This document shows, piece after piece, positions 19,095 through 29,409 of a stretch of 37,899 bases of DNA. Both the position numbers and the translations under genes were made by a program. The DNA is from Paulinella micropora (lineage: Eukaryota; Cercozoa; Imbricatea; Euglyphida), in assembly GCA_009731375.1 (NCBI GenBank), contig BJOX01000127.1, forward strand, positions 657,122-695,020. The letters are read 5' to 3'. Numbering within the stretch: position 1 is the first letter of the stretch; every line of letters begins with the position of its first letter. Under the pieces are notes generated by a model. The model ran no database searches and had not been told where the DNA came from. It was given only the letters and a program-made list of their open reading frames with translations.

Positions 19095-19245
19095 CAAGTG
19101 AGCTACCCTACGTCTCCTGTGGAGTTCGGCTAAATAGCTACACTGTAACTATGAGCGCAGTAAGATCAACATTACAAATAATAATACTAAACGAGCAAGC
19201 GCGCTAGCCTACGTCTCCAGTGGAGTTCGGCAATGTAGACGCACA
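19095..19245. repeat. Direct repeat of about 40 bp at 103-bp spacing
   Basis: The words cctacgtctcc and gtggagttcggc occur at about 19,105-19,132 and again at 19,209-19,236, with similar flanks. They lie between the end of pol and the left LTR-like repeat. Confidence 0.75.
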
Positions 19246-19435
19246 ATTGATAAAACCTACACCCTTGCTATCGGGCAACCTAACCCAAGGTCCTAAAACA
19301 TGAACTACTAAGAAAGTGTCCACGCACATGACCAGTTGGAAGTCCCACCGATGCTCCAGGCACCGGGCGCTACCACACGAATTCGCCTCCAGCTGTCGGG
19401 AGTTGCCCCTCCATGAGGGAACGGTCCCCGAGTCT

Positions 19436-20632
19436 TTAATTAGACGCGACGTGCCGCACTCGTCGGTTGTACGGCTCCCCACGCATAGGCTTCGTGTTGA
19501 TGTCGAAGATGTTATTCTCGGACGCCACCTTCTCGTTCACCACGAGCCCCGTGTCCACCTTCTGATTCACCATGGCATACTTCGGCCTCACACGATGAGG
19601 CTTCCGGTGCCGCCGGCACCAGACGTTCGCCGTCGGCCGCCTCTTCCTGATTATTGCTCCCGGACACCGCCGCCACCAGCTCATCACTCGTCGCGCGCGC
19701 CTTCTCCTCCACTCGGGCGCTCCGGGTCGCGTCCTGGGGAAGAGCCACCGACACCTTCCGCTTTAGGCAGAAAGGTAGCACAGAGCCACCGAGAAAGAAA
19801 TGAAAGCCCGCTAAGCGCGCGCGGCGATCTTCTGGTATACCCTTCCAGCTTGAGTCTGCCCACGACATCAAGCGGGTACCATTCACCTTAGTGAACCGAA
19901 TGCCTTTAGATTGGGTACGATTGAGGTACCTCACGACCTGTTCGGCCTGCTGATAATTAAACAACTCAGGCTTGGAGGCATGGATCGCTACCTCCCCGAG
20001 TGGGCCCAAGACCTCATGCAGAGTAATGCGTGTCCACAACGGGACACCTACGATATACTGCGGACAGAACTGCTCTAATACGGATTGCTTACCAGCCCGC
20101 AACCCCGGCATCAACCACGGCGAGTCGGCAGTAGTTAGACCGGTGCACTGAAGCTTCTCAACTGCCTCTTTGATGAAATCTTCCTGAGAGATCTTGATCG
20201 TACGGCCTAACCGACAGTCTTCCTTATCTTCTATGTTCAGGCCTACCACTCCGGTCGGCGCCTCTTGCTTAAAGACCCTAAAGGCCTTCTTACCGGCGGC
20301 TAAGAACTCCGCTTCAACCTCCTTGCCACTAAACGCTCCCATCATGTCGTCTACGTGCACAAAAACAAAGTCCGGTTTTTCCTTACCGGGTAACATCGCC
20401 AGAAGAAACAAGGAAACGCAGCATGTGCCTTAAAACCCAAGCTTTCCAAGAAAGGCACTAACTTGTGACGCCACCACTTACGGCCCGCGTCAGGTCTACC
20501 GTACAGGGCTTTAAGCATCTCCCACACATAACCCGGTTCTTCCAAACCAAATGGCGGCACGATATGGGTGGGGCAATAACCCTGCTCGGCGGCAGCTGCA
20601 GACGCCTCCGTATAAGCTGTCCGACGTCCCAC
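19436..20632 (-). pseudogene. Copia RT (palm/thumb) and RNase H
   Basis: The RT palm starts with KWDVG (first catalytic Asp; about 20.64 kb), then VWEMLKALYGRPDAGRKWW, the copia form of L-x-K-S-L-Y-G-L-K-Q. A frame change near 20,400 leads to FVFVHVDDMMGAF, the Y-V-D-D position, with both Asp kept and His-Val before them. RNase H follows with RYLNRTQSKGIRF and LMSWADSSWKG (first RNase H Asp). Another frame change near 19,750 leads to ENNIFDINTKPMRGEPYNRR, the usual copia pol C-terminus (A-D-I-x-T-K-P-L), ending at 19,436. The catalytic Asp residues that can be seen are intact; the frame is not. Confidence 0.75.
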
Positions 20633-20639
20633 TTCGACA

Positions 20640-21143
20640 GGATCAAACCAAAAAACACCTTGGAGCGAATAGCATCACGGACCCCCCGCAAGCACTCCTT
20701 TTCCCAGAGTGTAGACATCTCTTCAGCCCGAGCGTCATCCCAATAACCCAACTCGTCGGCTTGCTTCTCACCCACCTTCCTCGTAAACGTGGCCGCATGT
20801 GCGGACTGCGGACCGGAGGCAACGTACTTGACTATCTCCATGTCCAACATACGGTCCGGGGCATCGTCATCCTCAAACCTTACCCAATGGGCCGGTTGGT
20901 GCTTCTTTTGCTTTTACCCATGGGTTCGCTAACGTCTTGCACCTGCCCCCGTCGGACCTTGTCCTTGAAACCTATCCCGTTGGTCTTCTTAGCCCAAGCC
21001 CAACCCCACTGGGTAGCTGGGGCTTCGACCCACCTTCCCTTTAGTTCACCAATCTCCTTCACCCTTTCCAGCTCATCGGGTGCTGGGGCATGGTTGCCTT
21101 CCAAGGCTTCCTTTGCTTCCTGTTCCGGGGTCACCTCCTCCAC
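20640..21143 (-). pseudogene. Copia linker and truncated start of RT
   Basis: An acidic linker (EEVTPEQEAKEALEGNHAPA) and a basic segment (KTNGIGFKDKVRRGQVQDVS) precede the RT start, DDARAEEMSTLWEKECLRGV at about 20.70-20.76 kb. This corresponds to the A-x(2)-E-M-x-A-L-x(3)-x-T-W region. About 10 residues later the sequence is already at the palm (LILSKWDVG). The usual K-W-V-F-x-x-K and A-R-L-V-A-K-G stretch, 60 to 70 residues in normal copia RT, is absent. Confidence 0.6.
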
Positions 21144-21189
21144 TTCGCCTTCCGAATCGGAGGTATCGGACTCCCCACTCCTTACAGTC

Positions 21190-21855
21190 CTTTACAGCCT
21201 GATCGTGGGTCTTTCCGCCCACTATCTTGATCCCATACGCCTCACCGATGAGTTGCTGCATTCGGCTTCCCGGGCCCCCAAACTTCTGATGCAACTGTTC
21301 AGTAGTCAATTCCTTGACTTTGGCCCTTTCCTTACCAAAGAAAGCTCTAGCCTCAGCTTTATCCGCCGCCAACTCTTGGTCGGTGGAGGTTAAGAACCGC
21401 CACACCTTCTCCTGAGCGTCAAGGTATAGTATGCCAGCCTTAAGCCGCTGGGGAATGTCCGGTATCCGGGCCTTGGTGATGTAACCCTCTCCTGTCCCCC
21501 CGAGCACAACACTATACCCTTCCTTGGCCAACTTCGGCCCGGACACTAAGGTTTCGTACAGATTGGGGCTTACCCAAACACTTTTCAGGTGTAGCCTATT
21601 CTTGTCTCCCTTGCCGTTCACAGTTAGCATATCTAAGGATCCCTTCTTAGTCACGGTGGTTTGTCCGTTGACAGTGTCTACCCGCTTCATCCCCCTCTTG
21701 ACGTCAAACAGCTGGGTTTCCGCTCCTAACGGCACAAAGTGTAAGGTAGCTCCTGAGTCAAACATGGGGTCCTTGTCACCACTCCGTCCTAGTATTGCAT
21801 GCTCAGCTAACCGGGCACCTTTCGCCATCCACCCGCGTTCTACCATGAAGCGCAC
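21190..21855 (-). pseudogene. Copia protease and pre-integrase region
   Basis: The protease motif MFDSGATLHFVPLG (Asp33, at about 21,759) is the copia form D-S-G-A-T/S. KSVWVSPNLYETLVSGPKLA matches the usual N-V-L-Y-V-P-x-L-x-x-N-L-L-S stretch. TTEQLHQKFGGPGSRMQQLI matches the pre-integrase L-H-x-K-x-G-H-x(3)-x-M region. After KDCKEWG the match ends; no D-x-x-G, D-D-Y or R-T/S-D-N-G-G-E-F motif of the integrase core follows. A frameshift occurs there into the acidic linker. Confidence 0.7.
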
Positions 21856-21951
21856 TAGGTTGTCGCTTCCCCTTCTTCCTCAGGCCAACTTGCGTATTCC
21901 TTCTCTAGTCCGCTCTCGCCGTTCACAACCCTCTCTCGGACCCGCAACGGT

Positions 21952-23451
21952 CTAGTTACGTTGTTGAAACACGGCGGCACTGTTGGCTGCAGCTCCTTCT
22001 ACGGCCCAATGTCTCGGCCACCTAGGCTTGTTCATGGGATAGTCACTTCCCTGCGCCCAGTCATACAACAGCCTAGTCCACTCACCCCACATGTTCCGGA
22101 AGTCGGCCTCATCCTTTTCTTCCTCACCGCTCAAGGCCGGGCGGTGCAACCTGCGCATCTCCTCTTGTTGTTCGGCCACGGCTCGGAGTCGGCTCTCTCG
22201 CTCTCCGGTACCTAGTCGGGTAGGGCTAAAGGTCTCACCTGGTGTGGAGTGGGCCGTCGACTGGCCGGGACTAGTAGTGGGAGGCAACAGTGAAGTCACT
22301 TTCCGTTCCGCAGGTGCTACTGTCTTAGTATGAGACGTAAACCAAGGCATCCCACTCACTGAGGCTCAGAGTCTCACAGTCTCAAGGAAGCCAAAAGCAC
22401 TGGCACCTACCGACCTACGCCTATTGATCGGGCTAGTTAAGGGCGTAGTCACTGGATTGCTATCCGTCCCGGCAGTCTCATCACTACTACCAGGGTCTGC
22501 CTCAGCACTAGGGTCGGGACCTATGGGAGACGGTACCCTTTCCGGGGTTCCACGAGCTTGCAATTGGACCTCGGCCATGTCTCTAGCCGGGGACTCTTCA
22601 CCCTCACGCTCATCTTCGTAGTCCGATTCAGAGGAAGGGTCAGCATCAGACTGCCACTCCGGAGGTTCATCCTCAACGTCCGCCAAACCATCAGGTTGGT
22701 AGTCCTCCGGTCCGGGCCTCACCTTTAGCCCTTGTACCTTCTCCCGCTTTGCTTTGAGTAAGGATTTAAGGTTTTGGCTCATAATACCACTACCAGCCTC
22801 AGCCGGCTCGGTCGTTGAACCAATCTCGACCTTCGGGGCAGGTACCGCCGACGGCCCGCTAGACCCTTGGGGTCTACCCTTACTCTCTCTACGTGGGGCG
22901 GGCACCACCGGACGGGGCGGAGTACCCCTCGGCTCTTGTTCTCGTACCGGCACCTTAGCTTCTTGTTGGGGCACAACTCTCCCACGAGAGGGGGATACTC
23001 CACCCCGAAAGTACATTTGCTTGGCTTGGGCACCGGCATGAGGTTCATGTAGGCGGTACACCTTCCGCCACGAAGGCACTCCGGACGCTTCCCACGTTAC
23101 GGGCTGCCGATAGACGATCCACTCTGTAAGCTCCCCTGGGACACGGGGCTTGGCATAGTGGATGATAGGGAGGAGTGACCGGTTCCAAAGTATTCCCCGC
23201 CGCGCCGCCTCGTGACGCACGATGGCCTCAACCATGCATGGGTGGCTCCCACTCCTGATCTGGGCTTCTAAACCTCTCTCTCCCATTTCACACATGAGGG
23301 GCAGATGATCCCGTCGCGCCATGTCGGCGGCCCACAAGCGTAAGGCATTGTCTTTCTCTTGCTTTGCCCGCTGGTATTGGTGTTCAAAGCAATAGCTGCT
23401 ATCTATGAGGGTGGCTGCCTTGATCCGCAATACTATTGAACTTTGACTCAA
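21952..23451 (-). pseudogene. Extra Pro- and acid-rich region between gag and protease
   Basis: One open frame of 361 residues (22,366-23,451) starts MSQSSIVLRIKAATLIDSSY. Its first 120 residues look globular and helical (EKDNALRLWAADMARRDHLP; GELTEWIVYRQPVTWEASGV). The rest is Pro/Arg-rich (REQEPRGTPPRPVVPAPRRE) and then strongly acidic (DVEDEPPEWQSDADPSSESD). A second frame (21,952-22,359) holds AVAEQQEEMRRLHRPALSG and FRNMWGEWTRLLYDWAQGSD. Copia polyproteins usually pass from the CCHC knuckle to protease in 100 residues or fewer; here about 500 intervene. No motif tells its role. Confidence 0.5.
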
Positions 23452-23885
23452 GGTCGTTCAAGCTGGCGACGTCGACGCACCTACGCTTTCCCTCCGCCAC
23501 CCCATGACACCGACCCTCATTCATTTTGTCAATGTCAGTGTCGTCCTCTAGCAGTATTTCTAAACTGTTCTCGTCTTCCGGGGGTATGACCGGCTCGGGG
23601 AGGTTATCGCCTCCGGGTTTAGCCATGAGGGCTTTGTCTTTTGACCTTCCGGTCAAGAACTTCACCATCTTGGCTAAAGCCACCCCAGGTTTCTCCTCCT
23701 CAGAGTCTTCACTATCACTATTCCATCAGAGCCCTTTACCGCCTCCCCCTTCTCTTTCTTGCCTTTGTCAGGGCACTTGCTCAGTTTGTGCTTACCTCCG
23801 CACACCTGGCACTTCTTGGGGCACTTACCGGGGATATGTCCCTTTTCGAAACAGTTGTAACATTTGGGACCCTTAGTAATTACTC
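23399..23885 (-). pseudogene. Gag nucleocapsid part: two zinc knuckles
   Basis: At about 23,765-23,871 the minus strand reads GPKCYNCFEKGHIPGKCPKK, a perfect C-x2-C-x4-H-x4-C knuckle. CQVCGGKHKLSKC follows, a C-x2-C-x3-H-x4-C variant. After a frame change it goes on as LAKMVKFLTGRSKDKALMAK, then an acidic segment LEILLEDDTDIDKMNE. CCHC knuckles bind the element RNA. The pair stands directly after the CCCH fingers, in another frame. Confidence 0.75.
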
Positions 23886-23897
23886 TTGTCGCTCTTC

Positions 23898-24224
23898 TTA
23901 CTGAAACTTATCACCCTTAGGGGTGTCCGCCTGCTTGGAAGCGGTCTTCTTGGCTTTGGCCGGGTCGTGTTCAAACTTACACTTGTCTGCCCACCTACAC
24001 TCACTCTGCTTATCCCAAAGAAAACACACGCCCTTCACCTTTCCCCCAACATGGAGGTAACGGCACGAGGCACTGCGTGTGCACTTGCCCTCCTTGCTGA
24101 AGATCCAGCACTCATCTCTGGACTTCCCTTTCCCGGTATTCTGGGCAGCCAAACCCTTTTCGGTTGAACTAGTCACTTTGGCACGGTCAAACTTCTTGTC
24201 CAATTCTAGGGCACGTTCCTGCAC
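23898..24224 (-). pseudogene. Gag segment with tandem CCCH zinc fingers
   Basis: The 108-residue frame holds two motifs of identical spacing C-x8-C-x5-C-x3-H: CWIFSKEGKCTRSASCRYLH and CFLWDKQSECRWADKCKFEH, 13 residues apart. This is the spacing of CCCH (C3H1) RNA-binding fingers. The N-terminal part (ERALELDKKFDRAKV) is helical and the C-terminal part is Lys-rich. It lies between the gag core and the CCHC knuckles. CCCH pairs are not a usual part of copia gag. Confidence 0.8.
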
Positions 24225-24260
24225 AAACTTTCATCACGTGGCAAAGTCCCATTTGAATTG

Positions 24261-25128
24261 CTACCGGTCTAGTTCGGCCACCTCCATCCAAACCTGCCAT
24301 GCCTTCTTCCCCCTAGAGTCAGACTGTTTGGGACCTACTAAAGCGTCCTTCACTATCTGTTGAAGCCGGTTATCGGTTGGGTCTTGGCCGTAATCTGTCA
24401 ACCAGTCTCTCCTAGCGCTCAGGTCCACGCACTGTCCGACATACTGCTGCTTGCTAGTAAAGAGGAAGTCGTTCAGCTCCTTCACCTTATCCTGGACGTC
24501 GGCTGAGTCGGCTTTCTTATACCGGGATTGCAACCTATCCAATAGAGCTTTTGGGTTTTGACCAAAGGTCAGACTTTCCGGAATAGCTAAGTCACGCACT
24601 AGACTCTTGTCCTCACCATCTAGCATTCCCTTTGTTTGCTCATCTCTGCAAGTACGCTAGCGTCATAGGCCATCACCTGTTGTGTCAGTGCGCGAGCATG
24701 ATCAGCACCCCCTAGTGGGGTTTTGACCTTAGAGGGGTCAGTCTGTCCTCGGGAGGCCCCACTCTTGCAGTCGCCCTCAAGTCTGAGCCCCCAGCTGACA
24801 GCCTAGGTTTGTAAGTGCTCATACCCACTAGAGTAGATGTTGGGAGTGTCACGGTTTTCACCTCCTTCTTTTTTTCTTCTTCAAGCTCAGCGTCTTCCTC
24901 CTCCTTCGGACTGCCGAACACCGGTTTATAAAGCTTGATTGGGGTTTTCTTTCCTTCATCTACCCCTAACGCCTCGTGTAAGGTTTGAGCAGACGATTTT
25001 GTGTTGGGCATCGGCCACACACGTGTAGGTCCCTTTGCCTCAAAGTAACCCATTATCACGTCACGGTCTAAGTCTGCCCAACTATTCAACTCGGCCACTT
25101 CTTCCCAAGCTAGAATAAAGGAAGGCAC
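24261..25128 (-). pseudogene. Copia gag N-terminal and core region
   Basis: The first frame (24,712-25,128) starts MPSFILAWEEVAELNSWADL, passes a charged segment (EEEDAELEEEKKKEVKTVTL) and changes frame near 24,710. The second (24,261-24,640) has the gag core: LVRDLAIPESLTFGQNPKAL, LLDRLQSRYKKADSADVQDK and a WMEVAELDR end. The L-x(2)-L-x-x-R/K-Y-x(3) pattern followed by helices is like UBN2-type copia gag. No other start is evident. The leader up to the right LTR-like repeat is about 1.1 kb. Confidence 0.55.
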
Positions 25129-25796
25129 TTCCCTACCTCGTATTCCCTACCTCGACTACGTTCTCCCTGTGAACGTATTGCTTATGGGTTGCTGTACCTT
25201 GTAGAACTTCCTTGGGAGCTGTGGAGTGACAGCTTTGAACTACTTGTCTATGCAGCAAAACCCATGCTTCTTACCAGTGAATGTGATCTTGTTGTCGGCC
25301 TTACTAGTAGCAATTTCTAACTACCGTCGGTCTTGGGCAGACACACACCCACCTCACCCACTCACTCGCACAGCACACAGCTATGCTCTCTACTTGTAAA
25401 ACAGAGATAGAGTCTCACCTTGCTCACTCTGTTCTGATGGCACATGCACAGACACAGGCAAGCAACCACACACACGCCCACACAGAGAGGACAAATCCAG
25501 GGACACAAGCCGGCTCACACAGACCCTACACAGTATAGTGTTTTAAGCTGTCACACCTCCCTTTATGCTCTCTCTTTTCACCTACGTGTGCTATCACTGA
25601 CTAATTCACTCAGACTCCACAGAGACTACCTCAGCTACCACTTACGACAGCCTTCCGTCCACTAAGAGTCCTATTAAATAATAATAATTTTTGCAAAGTC
25701 AGTTTGCCAACCTACTAAGGTTTGTAGTTGTTTTTGTACAACCACCTAAACAGCTACTTAACACTTCACACCACTTGTCCGATGCCAGTCTTTCAG

Positions 25797-26000
25797 GGTA
25801 CACAGCCTCACCACGTACGTCTTTGTAATTTGAGCACAACAAACTGATGTGTCTGTGTGTCCTTCTAAGTAAGGAACAAACACGTTCAACACACCCACGG
25901 TACGGCTTGTATGCATTTGAGCACAACGATTGGCGTGTCCGTGTGTCCTTCTCAACAAGGAAACAAACAGCGTCGTTCAACACAACCACGGTACAAGGAA
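25797..26000. repeat. Tandem repeat of about 90 bp in the copia leader
   Basis: Two full units (from about 25,810 and 25,900) and a partial third share ttgagcacaac, gtgtgtccttct, aaggaa.caaac, gttcaacac and ccacggtac. They are about 80 percent alike. They lie between the gag start and the right LTR-like repeat, where leader, packaging or primer-binding signals would be. The 25.13-25.80 kb stretch before them holds no gene I can support. Confidence 0.75.
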
Positions 26001-26248
26001 CACCTTTCAGAGGGCACACCCCACTCCCACAACCTTAATGGTACTGACACTGCAACCACTGTCTGTCTTGTCCTTCTGGTCCCCCACCTTGCCCTCCCGC
26101 TGCACACAAGCAGAGCAGAGCGTGGGAAGTGTCTACAGTGATTAGCTGTAGCCTCCGGCACGGCGGCAATGCAAAATGCGCACTTTCCTGAAAGGTGTCA
26201 CTTAAGGTAGACCCCACGCCCCTTGAACGAAGGTCTTTGTCTGTGAGC

Positions 26249-26548
26249 CTTAAACAGACAACCGAGGCGTCCCACTCTTACCGGCTTGCGACTTTCCAAT
26301 ACCAAGAATTTAACAATACTGAAATAATTCCCCCCCGTCCAACTGACGACGTCACAAAAGATGTACATTCCAGAATTGACTCACGTAACGTACGGATATG
26401 GGTAAAAGGGGTAATGGTAAAAAGCTGGTGCCACCAGTACCAGGATAAGTATTAATACTACAATTGACTGTATCATACCGTCAATGAGGCTAACAATTGC
26501 AACAGAAACAACTACTACTAACGGATAATTAAGTAATGACAATGGACA
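26249..26548 (-). repeat. LTR-like direct repeat, right copy
   Basis: Partner of 18,692-18,976. It has extra bases (for example ttaata after aggataagta). Divergence of roughly 15 percent by eye from the left copy suggests an old insertion, or that the two copies come from different elements. No primer-binding site next to it could be identified with confidence. Confidence 0.6.
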
Positions 26549-26684
26549 ATTTTATTAATAATAGTATTTAGTCATACCGGCCCACCCCAATGTCAATTAC
26601 CTATTTTATCTATATCACTCTAAGTGTAACGGTGAATTCATTCGTTATATTCAGTTATTAGTATAAGATTTCTGCTAAGTGAAT

Positions 26685-26876
<192 letters not shown>

Positions 26877-27238
26877 CTCTGAATCAACATAAGTTGAATT
26901 TATCAGGATTGTTAACAATATAATTTGTTCTTAATTATAGTATTAGTCTCACGGCTGACAAAATTTAAACAGTCACAGTTCAGGTTCTGAGCAATTGAAT
27001 GAAGAAAATTCGCTTTTATGTTGTTGTTGTTTTTTTTTTTTTTTTTTTTCCAACTTCAAATCATTTCTTGCTCAAGATTATTTTCTCCTATCTTTGATAT
27101 CAAATTGTTCTCCTCCAGTTGAAAGTTGTCGCTCGTTCTCAACAACGAAGCAATTCCGTATCGATGCCATGTTGACTATGTGAACGTAGGATCGAAACAT
27201 AGAAGAGCACCTCTAGGCGTCTTTTGCTTTGCCGCGGT

Positions 27239-27435
27239 CTGCAATATGAATCAGTTGAAGACACCTCACGCGAGGTTTGGGTAGATGCCAATGAGATTCT
27301 GATCAGTCTGCCAGTTTTTCAAGAAGGTCCTCCTTATCTTCCTCGGAGATCAAACCTGCAGCCATCAATTCAAGAGAATCAATCAGAATTTCATCGGCAT
27401 CTACCCAAACCTCGAAGGCTTCGTAGCTGGAACTT
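27239..27435. repeat. Inverted duplication, arms of about 33 bp
   Basis: cgaggtttgggtagatgcc at about 27,271 recurs on the other strand at about 27,393-27,411. The arms extend through aatgagattctgat versus gatgaaattctgat, with about three mismatches. The spacer is about 75 bases. The right arm encodes EVWVDADEILID on the minus strand; the left arm encodes the near-same peptide on the plus strand. Confidence 0.8.
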
Positions 27436-28500
27436 GGGCAGGACGATCCAATAACTTCTTTGGGAAGTGTAGTGTTGCGGCGATGGCTTGATCTGCGTAG
27501 CACCCAAGGGCGTAAACGATAATCCAGCTAACTGACGAGCTGGCATATCGTTGATTGCATCGTTCGGGGCAAGTCGCGACAGCATTTGATCGATCCCAAA
27601 AACATGCACCAGAACGCGAGATTTCTCAGCAATCAGCGCGGGATCCTGGCTCAAAATGATCTCAGCGCATCGACAAATGTAGAATAGCTGGGGCCATCCG
27701 TACGCAGAGAAATTCACTGCGCATATTTTACCCAGAGACGGCAGGTCGTTTTCGCGCAAGTACTCATTGATGGCATTCAGCTTTGTTTCGTTTTCTTGAA
27801 GGGGCTTCCAGCGCAGATGCTCCGAGCCATTCTTGTCGCTGTCAATGCCAGGTTTCTCCTGCTCGGCGGCGAGGCTCGCACGTTCGTTGTCGCTGTCGAT
27901 GCCAGTCTTCTTCTGATCGGCTGCAAGGCTCTCACGTTCGTTGTAGCTGTCGACACCAGACTCCTGCTGCTTGGCGTCGAGGCTCTCACGTTAGTTGTCG
28001 CTGTCGACACCAGACTCCTGCTGCTTGGCGTCGAGGCTCTCACGTTAGTTGTCGCTGTCGACACCAGACTCCTGCTGCTTGGCGGTGAGGCTCTCACGTT
28101 CGTTGTCGCTGTCGACGCCAGATTCATTCTGCTCGGCGGCGAGATTCTCACGTTCGTTGTCGCTGTCGACGCCAGACTCCTGCTGCTGCAGCTGATGCGC
28201 GCTGTGGGTGGTAGCAAGTTCTTCCTTAGTAGCAGAACGCTGAGCCAGTTCTTCCTTAGCAGCAGTTGATTTTAATTCCTCTGAAGATAATTCCGAATGC
28301 TTGCGCGAACGCTTCGCCCGCTTATTTGACGCTTGCTGGGGCTCGCGTGAACGCTTGGCCAGTTCTTCCTTGACAGCAGTTGATTCGAATTCCTCTGAAG
28401 ATGGCTCCGAATGCTTGCGCATGCGCGAACGCTTCGCCCGCTTCAATGGAGGCGGAATTATTTGTACGTCGCTGTCGGAATCTATATAGTTACTTTTCCG
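27300..28500 (-). pseudogene. 3' part of multi-exon gene with 18-residue repeats
   Basis: Read leftward from about 28,500: SDSDVQIIPPPLKRAKRSRM, then two copies of a basic segment K-R-A-K-R-S-R-(MR)K-H-S-E (nuclear-localisation-like), each followed by SSEE and KEELA. Then about seven units of 54 bp encoding (E/Q)SGVDSDNERESLAAKQQ with changes. Units near 27,995 and 28,047 have TAA in place of the GAA of NER. Beyond the repeats the same frame carries KLNAINEYLRENDLPSLGKI and SAYGWPQLFYICRCAEIILS, a globular part. A frame change near 27,440 leads to an acidic end (EVWVDADEILIDSLELMAAG). I recognise no family. Confidence 0.5.
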
Positions 28501-28552
28501 ATCATTTTCATAAGATATGTATCAATCTATCTATTTATCCATCTATCTATCC

Positions 28553-28625
28553 AGCCCGCTACCCAGCCACCAACTGGTGGCGGGGTGGAATGGATGCCTA
28601 TGTCTTCGGATATGCAGAGCTGATA

Positions 28626-28698
<73 letters not shown>

Positions 28699-28718
28699 GT
28701 CTATCTTTCTATCTACTC

Positions 28719-28806
<88 letters not shown>

Positions 28807-28893
28807 GTCTATCTGTCTATCTGTCTATCTATTTGTTGTTTGATGTGAAACTGCGTTCCTTTGCCAGGACTACATTCCTTTTGCGATATCTCG

Positions 28894-28970
<77 letters not shown>

Positions 28971-29115
28971 ATCGGTCTGTCGGTCTGTCTGTATCTTTCT
29001 ATCGACCTGAATTCCGCATCATTTTGCGGGGCGGCGGACTAGAGACACCCTTTAGCGGTGCCAAGATCATAGGAATGTCTGGGTGGTTCAAATTACGCAA
29101 GCGCCGCTTGCCCTT
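28553..29115 (-). CDS. Possible small exons between GATA arrays
   Basis: Three unique islands lie between tetranucleotide arrays. Island 29,009-29,110 reads [20 protein letters not shown] then [12 protein letters not shown], after an acceptor-like gtgaag and before gtcgat. Island 28,841-28,893 reads [18 protein letters not shown]. Island 28,553-28,625 reads [19 protein letters not shown], after tatatcag. The strand agrees with the exons on either side. Joints are not proved; they would link the 29.4 kb exon to the repeat-bearing exon. Confidence 0.35.
28625..28970. repeat. (TATC)n arrays
   Basis: Two arrays, about 28,625-28,832 and 28,893-28,968, are broken by a 60-base unique island. Variant CTGT and CTTT units occur at the edges. 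Confidence 0.97.
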
Positions 29116-29169
29116 CACACACACATACACACAACTCTATACATAAAATAATTATATATTGTAAATAGA

Positions 29170-29180
29170 CACAGACAGAC

Positions 29181-29211
<31 letters not shown>

Positions 29212-29305
29212 CAGATAGAGATAAAATATATGGAGAGAAAGAGAGACACAAAGAGACAGAGACTCTGAGATAGATAGATAGATAGATAGATAGATAAACT
29301 TTAAC

Positions 29306-29339
<34 letters not shown>

Positions 29340-29348
29340 ACATAGAAT

Positions 29349-29386
<38 letters not shown>

Positions 29387-29392
29387 AGGACA
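29170..29392. repeat. (GATA)n and (GA)n arrays
   Basis: GATA arrays at about 29,180-29,216, 29,268-29,296 and 29,306-29,338, then GA at 29,349-29,390. They fill the space between the putative exons at 29.0-29.1 and 29.4 kb. Confidence 0.97.
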
Positions 29393-29409
29393 TGTTGAGA
29401 GCGTCTGCT

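Larger units (their letters stand above)
18692..26548 (-). mobile_element. Copia-superfamily LTR retrotransposon, defective
   Basis: Bounded by two LTR-like direct repeats. In gene order on the minus strand it has a leader with tandem repeats, gag with CCCH and CCHC zinc motifs, a long Pro/acid-rich region, protease, the pre-integrase region, then RT and RNase H. The order protease before RT, and the lack of any RT before integrase, fit copia. The integrase catalytic core is missing, and so is part of the RT finger region. Frame changes occur at about eight places. The internal length (7.3 kb) is still large because of the extra region. It is a different family from the 17.5-18.5 and 7.2-8.8 kb fragments, judging by gag. 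Confidence 0.75.

Noticed and set aside
28625-28970. Possible CRISPR-like array
   Set aside because: The repeats are simple tandem tetramers without spacers.
28380-29042. Long plus-strand frame rich in Ile-Tyr-Leu-Ser repeats
   Set aside because: It is the translation of a TATC array in a chance frame; all frames of that repeat are open.
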